From positions 99,481 to 163,480 of the forward strand of contig JNVV01000076.1 of the NCBI GenBank assembly GCA_000733355.1: a DNA stretch of 64,000 nt, in the 5' to 3' direction. A program made the position numbers and the translations under genes. Below are positions 32,354 to 40,844 of this stretch, one piece after another. Below the pieces are notes generated by a model. The model ran no database searches and was not told the DNA's origin. It saw only the letters and a program-made list of their open reading frames with translations. How positions within the stretch are numbered: the first letter of the stretch is position 1; each line of letters starts with the position of its first letter. The stretch is from Falciphora oryzae (taxonomy: Eukaryota > Ascomycota > Sordariomycetes > Magnaporthales > Magnaporthaceae).

Positions 32354-33391
32354 GCTGGCTGGTGGATAATTGGTCTTGGCGAGGGGTCAACTTTTACTGC
32401 TGATGCCCGTTGGGACTGGATCTGGCGAGACGGCTAGCTTTTTCGAATGCGCGAGGTTAGTAAACGTCCGTCTGCTTTTTGACGTAATGGGGGAAAGATG
32501 TGATGGATGGTGTTCATATGCATCATCCTCCTCTACGTCGTCGCGTCTCTCGGGGCCTAACCTACCGACGGCCGAGGGGGCTCCTCGTTCTTGCCCGCCC
32601 GGAGTTGCTGTGATGAAATATCAGTCTCGGGCCAGCTCCGTCCAGCATACACAGGTCATTAGCCGGTAAGTGTAGCTGAGTGGTGGCAGGACCAGCAAAG
32701 CGACCTCGGGGAACTTTGGTTCGCAGAGGTCGGCAGAGGTCGCAGATTCGATTCTGACTGCCACCTATCGCCGCAGCACCCCCTCATTTTCGCCATGCCT
32801 CTCAACCAGAGCTCGTCGTTCGCGTACACGAAAGAACTGGGGCGGCAGGCGCGGGAGATGCGCGCGTGGGAGAGGGATAAAACCCGACGGATGGACACTT
32901 AAGCCATCCCCTCGAACGCTAAAACCACAAACCCCCAACCAGCGAAGACGAGCTCGCAACCTGTGCCTGGAAATGGCACGGAGCGGCGATAAGTTACACT
33001 AGCTACTGCCGGCAAAAAAACTGGGATGAGGGTGAGTGTAGCAGTGAGGGGTAGCGGTGGGTGCATCTGATCAATCTTCCCGGTGTCTGGCGTTGGGGTC
33101 CAATTGGTGCTCAATTCCCTTCTGCGGCCGGCGTTCCTGGCGTTTGCTTTTTTCGGGCGGGAAAAGCTATCCATTTCTTTTTTCGGAACGGCAAACCCTC
33201 TTTCTTGTAAACAGCATGTCCACCGGCACGCGATTGGTGTAGGTAGCCGTCCCGTTTAGAAATATTTATATAAATAATATGTTGCGCGCTGTGGCTTGTG
33301 CGTGTGGGGGGAGTTTGGCACCGGGTTGGAAAGCAAGTTCTTCCTATCCTATTCCAGAGGTGTCCTGCTCGTTTCTGGCCTGACAAATAAA
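32354..33391. other. Divergent promoter region between the GH31 and beta-helix genes
   Basis: About 1.04 kb shared upstream region, so the xylosidase and the secreted beta-helix gene could be co-regulated. A TATATAAA at 33267-33274 serves the rightward gene. A tRNA-like fragment at 32682-32765 is discussed under rejected items. Confidence 0.5.
33267..33274 (+). promoter_or_regulatory. TATA box of the secreted beta-helix gene
   Basis: TATATAAA in an AT-rich patch about 120 bp upstream of the ATG at 33392. Confidence 0.5.
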
Positions 33392-35718
33392 ATGGGGTTC
33401 CGCTTGTCTCTTCTTTTCCACACCCTCGTAGGGTTGGGTCAGCTCGCTGCGGCGGCAGACATCTACGTCTCGCCCACTGGCTCCGACAATGGCGATGGCT
33501 CTAAAGGGTCCCCCTTCAAGACCCTCGCCAAGGCCCAGCTCGCCGTGAGGTCCCTGGCTACCCCGTCTATGCGCGAGGATGTCACCGTCCACCTCAGCGG
33601 CGGCGTCCACTCCCTGGCCGCGCCCCTAATGTTCACCTCAGCGGACTCTGGCAAGAACGGACGCACAGTGCACTGGGCCGCCGACGGCACCGACACCACC
33701 GTCTCGGGCGGCATCAAGCTGTCAAGCTGGACAGCGGGACAGAACGGCGTCTGGTCGGCCGCGGTGCCGCCGGACACCAAGAGCCGCAACCTGTACGTGC
33801 GAGGCCAGGCGTCCAACTACGCGCGCCGCAAGATCGCCAACCGCAAGGAGTTCACGTACAACGCCAACGGCATGAGCTGGACCGACGGCAAGCACGACTG
33901 GCTGCAGACGACTGAGGGCCTCGCGGGCGCCGAGGTGCGCTTCATCAGCTCCTTCACGGACCGGTACGCGCCCATCGAGTCCGTGGGACGGCGCCAGCTG
34001 GTCATGAAGAAGCCGAGCTGGGCCAACAACATCATCGGCTACGACACGCTCAACAACCCCAATGCTGACTTTGGCGTTTGGGTCCAGGGCGCCCGCGCCC
34101 TACTAACCGAGGGCGGCCAGTTCTACCTAGACTCTGCCGCTGGTAGGGTCTACTACAAGCCGCTCAGGGAGGAGGAGGGCAGCATGTCGTCCATCGATGC
34201 GTACCTGGGCGTTCTGGAGGTCCTCGTCGCCGTGGGTGGCAAGTACGGCGACCCGGCTCACGACATCAAGTTTTCCGGCATCAACTTTGTAAGTTCTGGT
34301 GCTTTATAATGCGTGCCCTTACAGAGGCAACCACTAACTACCACCTATAAATACAGGCCCACTCCACCTGGCTCGCCCCCAGCACCATTGGCTATGTCGA
34401 CCAGCAGACTGGCGGCCACATCGCCGAGCAAAAGACGTACCCGGACTTCGAGGCAGCGCGCCCGTGGTGGCACCAGATGCCGTCGGCCATCCAGGTCAGC
34501 GCGGCGTCCAACATCGCCTTCGCCGGCGGCTCATACACCCAGCTCGGTGGCGGCGGCGTTGGGCTCGGCAACGACGCCAACGCGCACCTGACGGGTGTTG
34601 GGCTCGGCGCGCAGAACGTCTCGGTCACCGACGCCTACTTTTCCCAGGTCATGGGCAACAGCATCACCGCCGGCGGCCTCCGCGCCGACGCCCACCATCC
34701 TTCCAACGCGGTCGCCATGACCAACTCGCGCATCACCATCGCCGACAACATCTTCCGCAACGTCTCGGCCCTGTACAGCAGCACCGTGCCCATCTTCGTG
34801 TCCTACGTGCGCGACTCGGCCGTCCGCCACAATGACATCTTCCAGGCCCCCTACTCGGGCATCTGCCACGGCTACGGCTGGGGCAGCAACGACGCCGGCG
34901 GCTCGCCCGAGTATGTGAGGCGCGGCCTGTACAACTACCAGCCGATGTACAACACGCCCACCGTGTCGCAGAACAACCGCATCGAGGCGAACCTGCTGCA
35001 CCAGTACGGCCTCTCGCACACGGACCTGGGCGCGCTCTACACGCTCAGTAAGTCGCCCGGGTCTTCCGTCGACGAGAACTACGCCTACGACTCGACCGGG
35101 TTTGGGGTGTACAACGACGAGGGCAGCAACAGCTACGCCGTGCGCCGCAACGTGCTGCTCTGCACGGGCATCTGGCGCGCCACCAACGGCGTCAACACGG
35201 CCAACAACGCCTTTTCCGACAACTGGGGCCGCGTCGGCTCTGTCAGCGGCTCTGACCGCTCCGCCTCGAACCTGCAACAGACTTCGGCCATCGGCCAGCG
35301 CGTCGCCTACCGCGCCGGCGTCCGTCCGTCCAAGCGTGCCGGGAGGGCTGTGTCCAACGACCCGGGCGTTGCCGACGGGTATCTGGGCGTGTCATGCTCG
35401 GGCAGCGGCGACCTGACGCTGACGCTGTGGAACTACGACGACAGTCCGTTCACGGGGGTCTCGTTCAATGTGCGCACCAACAACGGCGCCCAAGTCTCGC
35501 CTACTGGTGGCGCGTCGCCGTCTTCAGTGGGCGCAGATACTTGGGTCCAGGCAAAGTTCCGCGTGGCCAGCGGCGGTTGCGGTGCCGTGGCGGGCTCATC
35601 GGCGTCGTACACCAACTCGCGCACGGGCGCCAAGGCCACGCGGAACGGCGCGAATGCCACTCCCCCGTCGGGATCGCCGCCGGCGCCGGGCACTGGAGGG
35701 GCTGGCGGCATCGTGTAG
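33392..35718 (+). CDS. Secreted right-handed beta-helix protein, GH141-like
   Basis: Exons 33392-34288 and 34357-35718 (GTAAGT...CAG, phase 0) encode 752 residues. A signal peptide (MGFRLSLLFHTLVGLGQLAAA) precedes DIYVSPTGSDNGDGSKGSPF, the start typical of parallel beta-helix carbohydrate-active enzymes in which Asp/Gly-rich calcium-type loops lead into PFKTLAKAQ. The next part (VTVHLSGGVHSL, PLMFTSADSG, VSGGIKLSSW, RNLYVRGQ) resembles bacterial beta-helix proteins grouped with family GH141. The middle has beta-helix rungs with Asn ladders (NRIEANLLHQYG, NYAYDSTGFGVYNDEGSN). Catalytic residues are not assigned. GH141 members act on plant pectin or xylan side chains. Its position beside the xyloglucan-type genes supports a plant cell-wall role. 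The C-terminal 100 residues form a separate beta-rich region and a Gly/Pro tail. Confidence 0.8.
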
Positions 35719-36639
35719 GACTGCGGGGCGGCTAGCATCCGAGGAGTCGGGATGTCTCTATATAGATTGCCCTCGACCTGTGTGTATATATATATATATA
35801 TATCGATAGTCGTGCCACATAAGAATAGCAATGGCCTTTTGGATGTTGTGTCATCCCCTAGGAACGGCATGCATGGCGATCTGGTCTCAGCCACTGAGAC
35901 GAGGCATATTATTCGTCGAGAAGAGGCACAAGGTTGGAGGCTCCTAGCACGTTTGCCTGGCCTAGAGATGGGTATCGTTGGGAGTTCTGCCTCGTTTTTC
36001 AACATTCGCCCCATGATCTGGACTTGATACCCGGAAAAGGACCACATTTTCATGATGTATTCCACATCACATCCAATCGGGCCACAATTTCTGATAATGC
36101 GACGGTCGCCTGGCAGGCCCCGTGAATTCCGCCTTGTCGCCTGCTGCCACCGCGTCTTCCTTTGCGAATCCTCCCCTCGTTACAGCCGTAAAGCTACAAA
36201 ACCCGGACTCGATATCGTCGGCCTAAGATGCGATTTGATGACCAAGCTACAAGGCTGTGGCCTGCAAAGTTTAATAAGGCCTTGGTACAAGTCACAAGTC
36301 TGGACTCATTGGGTGAAGCTGGCTTGTTTAATACATCACGGGCACACAGCGTCTCCGGCCTTTCCCCTCACCTCTCTCCCAGGACGCTTAAACAACAATA
36401 CCGTGCTGCGCGCCTTGGTGACTGCTCTGGACGTATTAGAGCTAGATTGGGCACTAGGGACGGCCAAAACCCAAAACCCAAATGGGCACCCATTTTTTGG
36501 GTTTAGGTCCAAATTTTTGGGTCGACCCACGGGTTGAAATGGGTACCCGTGGGTGGGTTTTCGCCTGGCCTATTGGGCACCCAAAGTCTCCAATTTCCAG
36601 GGCAACGACTGCATAGAGCTACACCCGTCACGGTCGAAC
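35719..36639. other. Gene-free spacer with a TA microsatellite and GGGT/ACCC palindromes
   Basis: After the beta-helix gene there is a (TA)n run at 35784-35803. At about 36466-36595 a cluster of GGGCACCC, GGGTCGACCC and GGGTACCC palindromes lies within GGGTTT/AAACCC-like blocks. No gene is recognised. Confidence 0.5.
36466..36595. repeat. Cluster of GGGT-ACCC palindromic units
   Basis: Within 130 bp there are AACCCAAAACCCAAA, TGGGCACCCA, TTGGGTTTAGG, TGGGTCGACCCA (perfect palindrome), GGGTACCCGTGGGTGGG and TTGGGCACCCAAA. The composition differs sharply from the surroundings. It may be the end of an old mobile element. Confidence 0.55.
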
Positions 36640-37083
36640 ATGCAAACTCTTCGGGCAATTGCGTGTCACCTGAGGTTAAGCCACGACCGGAACAAGCCAC
36701 ACTTTTGGCGAGGTGGCAGCCCATTGCCGACCTCGAACGATGCACATATTTCTATGCTTGAACCGCTCTATCATCCAGGGTCCACTCTGAAGCCACGCTT
36801 CTGGCGCAGAGGGGACAAGTGGACGCTCGGCTGGGAGCCGCCCAAAGACTACACCGAAATTCCCAGGCACGAAACGCTTGAGGTTTCAAGCATTCTGGAC
36901 AAGATGATCAACGCACAACCTAAGGATACTTCCTCAGTCTATGTCCTCCTGTCAATCCAGGGGGATATAAAGAAGTACATTCAAGGCACGCAAATGCCCG
37001 AGTTTGAGACCCCGGAGAGTATCGGGCAAGGCAAACGGCTGGATGCGGGAGAGACTCGGGAAGAGTGGAACAGTTTTGTTTGA
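36640..37083 (+). CDS. Doubtful small frame of unknown function
   Basis: An ATG frame of 147 residues starts just after the GGGT/ACCC repeat cluster. Composition is protein-like: an aromatic patch (KPHFWRGG, KPRFWRRGDKWTLGWEPP) and a charged, helical C-terminal half. There is no signal peptide, membrane segment or known motif. Codon bias is weaker than in neighbouring genes. It could be a relic of a longer gene or of the repeat itself, or chance. The frame is open upstream to a GTG at 36553. Confidence 0.25.
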   Translation: MQTLRAIACHLRLSHDRNKPHFWRGGSPLPTSNDAHISMLEPLYHPGSTLKPRFWRRGDKWTLGWEPPKDYTEIPRHETLEVSSILDKMINAQPKDTSSVYVLLSIQGDIKKYIQGTQMPEFETPESIGQGKRLDAGETREEWNSFV

Positions 37084-37317
37084 GCTTTTCTTGTATAACT
37101 GCTAAATGCTTGTTTCCAAAATGCAAACAATCTCTTCTACCCAAACACGTTCGCCCCGCTACCTTATCAAGAAACAATAAAACCCAAAAGAAATACCGAA
37201 AGAGTGAGTTAATACAGACAACAAAGAACGACAGTGAGGTACAGAGATAGTAAAAAAGAGAGAAAGAAAAACGAGCGATAGCACCCTGATGGAACCGTTG
37301 GCTGATGTGCCAGCCCG

Positions 37318-38748
37318 TCAAAGCTCCGCGGCCATGTCCCAAGCCTCAACCGCGGCTTCCACAATCGGCCGAATGATCTTTCTTCCTGAATTTTTGCCCT
37401 CGTAGGTCCACACCATCTGCCTCCTCCCGAGCTCGTTGACCCTATGCCACGGCTTGGCGTGGAGCTCCGGGTGACTCTCGATGGCGCGCTTGACCGTGTC
37501 AAAAAGGTCGTCTGCCTGATTGTTGTTGATGCGGACGTCGCTGCGGACACATAGGACGAGCTCCCTGATCTTTTTCTTCTTTCCTTTTTCGTCCTGGCCC
37601 TTGTATCTGTTCACTGTTGGGGTTGTTAGTATTTAGTGGTTGTTCGTGCTTTACGGAGAGGAGTACTTACAAGCAACGCTGATGTCCGCTCCGACCTGTG
37701 CCGTCCAAGCAGCCTCGATGGCGAACCAGTCGAACAGCTCACCAAAACCCGTCTTGGTGATCTGCTCGTCGAGAGAGTACGGAATGGAGGAGAAGCCCAG
37801 GCTGACCGTCGGCGTCCGAGGCGAGTACGTGTCGACCAGGTCGCCCTTCCAGTCCCGCCTTAGCAGGTCCCTGACGCCGAGGTCGCCGAGGTCCTTTTTG
37901 GCCTCTCGCAACTTCTCGTTGAGTGCCTGCATTTTGTCGTCCAGGTCCGACTTCCTCCAGTTGCTACGCCGGAGAAGCCTGTCGGCCGTCTTGCGATCCT
38001 CGTCCGTCGCTGACTTGAGCCCCTTGGAGTCTATGGCGATGGCCGACAGGATCAGCTCGAGCAGCTCGTGCGGCATGTGGTACTCGTCCGACAGGGCCTC
38101 GAGCTCGTCGAGCATCTGGCGCGCGACCAGGGTCGTGCAGCTGGCGACCTTCTCAAACACGCGCGGTTTGGCGCCAGGCGCCGCGCCCTTGTCCTGGTGG
38201 TGGTCGAAGATGCTGAGCACCCTTGCGTCGTCCCACTTCCTAAGGGGAGACGCATGGTCGACAATGACGATGCCCTTGATGTCCTTGGACAGCGTCTCGG
38301 CGTCCTCGGGCAGCTCGTTCATGGTCAGCAGGTCCGAGTGGCCGGAGCTCATCTGCGAGTTGTCGAGCGCCAGCTTGTTCTCCGGCCGCAGGTCCAGGGC
38401 GTCCGCTGGTGTCTGCAGCAGGGCGATGGCCTTGATGTGGTTGGAGCTGTTGCCGGTCGAGTGCTCAAGGTGGTAGGCCCAGGTGAGGGCAGCGGCCATG
38501 CTGTCGAGGTCCCCGCCCTCGTTGCCCATCACGATGGTCCATTCCGAGGACCGGCCCCGTTGCCAGTCGATCAGAAACTGGCGCTTCGTCTCCCGCGACC
38601 ACTCACTGAAGTGGCCGACTCCCGTCTCGATGGCGCGCCCGGCGGAGAAGGTCGCGTCGGGCTTGGCGAGAACCCTTTGCGGAGAGTCGGCGGCCGTGGC
38701 TGACGCGGCGGCCAGCAGGGCAGCCGTGCCGAGCTGGATTGGTCTCAT
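37318..38748 (-). CDS. DHH-family exopolyphosphatase-like protein with signal peptide
   Basis: Exons 38748-37671 and 37613-37318 (GTAAGT...CAG) encode 457 residues. The DHH phosphoesterase core is clear: GNEGGDLDS at residues 75-83 (metal-binding Asp pair), IVDHAS at 162-167, and FDHHQDKG with the DHH triad at 182-184. A region with VASCTTLVARQM and LSAIAIDSKGLK follows, then a C-terminal DHHA2-type domain. This is the layout of yeast Ppx1, which removes terminal phosphate from polyphosphate. Unlike Ppx1, the chosen ATG begins a likely signal peptide (MRPIQLGTAALLAAASATAA), so the protein may enter the secretory pathway. The frame is open upstream only from a non-ATG codon, so the start is well supported. 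It diverges from the NLR gene at 39960. Confidence 0.85.
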
Positions 38749-39959
38749 TGAGACGACAGGACTTGGCGCGATTCTCTTTTGTGATAGCAATTGAACACGG
38801 TGGTTTCGATTACGTGGTGACTTCTTGGCTGCGTTTTGTTGCGGTGGTCGCTGTGGAGCGAGTGCGAATAAATGGGGGTCCCAAATGCTGCCCGACAATG
38901 ACGACAGCCGGGCCAGAAAGCGAGCACTGCCGGGGCTGCTGATGGTGGACCCCTAGCTAGGTCGGGTGACCCCGTCTGTGGCGCTGCTGGTTGCATCTCG
39001 GATTCACAAGTCGCCTATCGAGTGGGCTGTGGTGACGGTGGATCGTCGCTGTGTTACTGCTTTTGTTAGAACGTGATATTTTTGGCTTGTGTCAGTGGTG
39101 CGCAAATCGCTGCCATGCCTGCCTTGAGCCGGCCACTTGAAAGCGACAAGAAACGACAAGGAGCTTCCGCGCTGTCTGACAGGTGCCACGGTCACGTGCA
39201 GTCAGCCAATGTTCTTATTTCCATTGGATGAACGGATTCACGTGAGTACGCGACCCGTTCTGGCCGACGTGTCGTTCCCCGCAGCCCGACTACCTCTCAC
39301 CTCGCTGCATACCACAAACGGGATCCACGGAGGCGTACTCGACAAGGTTGCAGAAGCTATCGTGGAGCTTTTCTTAGGCACCGGCATCACATTCACCCTC
39401 GGAAAGGATACACCCGTCATCAATCCAGCTTTTTTCCTGACCCTCGTCAGGAATGCGGCGTGAGTTGACATCTATCGGCCTCGGGACAGGCTAACAAGCC
39501 TCAACACCGATGTCTGCAGATCTGTCCGACTGGACAATTTCGCGCATCTGAACCTACAGGTAGAAATCCAAAAACTCATGGGCGAGCTGCCGACACTTGC
39601 AGTACATTCAGCGCAGATTCCGCTCTCGCGAACAGATGCTGAATGCCCGTGTGAGCCAAGAAGGAGAGGAGAGGGGAACGGACCGACGAGCAGGGGAGGG
39701 GCTTGAAGGAGGAATTGGAAGAACCGTATAATGTAATCTACGTACACTAGTACCCTTTAGGCTTAGCGCCTCGGGGCGGAATAAATTCCGTCCGTCTGGG
39801 CTTGGCGCCTGAAACGGAGGTTAGGCATCCACTCTGCTGCCACGGAGAGCCTCGAGCAAGATCGCCGCCTCTTCTAACGGCCTCAGGTGCCGCGCTGGAC
39901 GACAGACTCAAGCGAACGCTCTAAAGATCCTGTGGCTGAATACTGCTCATTTCCTCGGG
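38749..39959. other. Divergent spacer
   Basis: Lies between the exopolyphosphatase-like gene and the NLR gene. A frame at 39209-39463 (about 85 codons from an ATG) has no domain and no clear partner exon, so I leave it uncalled. A short imperfect palindrome GGCGGAATAAATTCCGTCC occurs near 39775. Confidence 0.4.
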
Positions 39960-40388
39960 ATGGATCCTTTGAGCATCCTCTCCGTCGCCGCTGCTGTGGT
40001 TGCATTCGTTGACTTTGGCGGCAAAATCCTACGCACAGCCTCCCAGCGTCTCAGGCAGGACGATGACTTGGCCCCCGTGCTGGCAAGCCTTGCTCAGGAT
40101 GCAGAGCAACTGAATCGCCTAGGACACCAAATCGAAAAAACCTATGGATACTCAGAGGCATCTTCTTGCTTTGAAGAGTCCGACGTCACCCTCGCTGGGC
40201 TAGCCAAGGAATTCATCCTCGTATCCGAGGATGTAGGGGGCTTAGTTTCGACGCTACACACGGCCAACGACAACCGCAAAGGCATAAAATTGCGGCTACA
40301 CTTAATAAAGACGACAAAGCCCCATGGGAAGTCAGAGTATACTCTGACCGAGGAGAGGGTGCGCAAAGCTCAAGAACAGCTAGACCGA

Positions 40389-40396
40389 ATCAAAAA
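40389..40396. repeat. Left target-site duplication ATCAAAAA
   Basis: Eight bases immediately left of the element, identical to 40837-40844. Confidence 0.9.
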
Positions 40397-40836
40397 GAGG
40401 CTCTTCGCGGGCACGCACCCTTTTTGCTCCCGCACGCACTCCGCCCCACTTTTGGCCTGTGCACCCCTTGTGCAGAGCGGTTTCGCTGCTGACAAACTTT
40501 GGCCCGCAATCAAAACTTAATGCCATTGGTCGCGCATTTGCGATAAAGCCACTGAGCCCAAGCATCCAGCCACAAAATCCACGCAAAAAGGTACGCGCAA
40601 AAAGGCGCGCGCAAAAAGGTGCAAGTAGAGGTGCAAGTAGAGGTGCAAAGGTGCAGAGGTGCCAATTGACGCGCCCGTGCTGTAAATGCTTCCCTTTTGC
40701 ACCTTTGCACCTTTGCACCTTTGCATTGAAGCCCATGTGCGTTTGTGTGGGTGCGCCACAGAAAATTGCATGGCGGCCGATACCGGGGTGGGGGTGCGTG
40801 CGGGAGCAAAAAGGGTGCGTGCCCGCGAAGAGCCTC
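40397..40836. mobile_element. 440 bp non-autonomous hAT-like MITE with 43-bp perfect TIRs
   Basis: The left end (40397-40439) and the right end (40794-40836) are perfect inverted repeats over 43 bp, starting GAGGCTCTTCGCGGGCACGC. Directly outside is an 8-bp direct repeat ATCAAAAA (40389-40396 and 40837-40844), the target duplication expected for hAT transposons. There is no transposase frame, so movement needed an autonomous copy elsewhere. The inside carries two arrays: AGGTGCAAGTAG-type units (about 40619-40665) and CCTTTGCA units (about 40696-40725). These are partly complementary and could fold back. Perfect TIRs and an intact target duplication suggest a recent insertion. The superfamily is inferred from target size; the TIR tip is not the usual CAG/TAG of hAT. 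Confidence 0.9.
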
Positions 40837-40844
40837 ATCAAAAA
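40837..40844. repeat. Right target-site duplication ATCAAAAA
   Basis: Eight bases immediately right of the element, identical to 40389-40396. Confidence 0.9.

Noticed and set aside
32682..32765. A tRNA-like block: GGTGGCAG and CTGCCACC pair over 8 bp, with TTCGATTC (32747-32754) as in a T loop
   Set aside because: No acceptable D arm, anticodon arm or T stem could be folded, and the A box is not in a fitting place. It may be a tRNA relic or chance.
39137..39463. Possible exon in the exopolyphosphatase-NLR spacer
   Set aside because: No recognisable domain, and no coherent exon on either side could be joined.
40397..40503. Extra coding sequence of the NLR after residue 145
   Set aside because: These codons lie inside the transposon and read through its left TIR; they end at a stop soon after and are not part of the ancestral gene.
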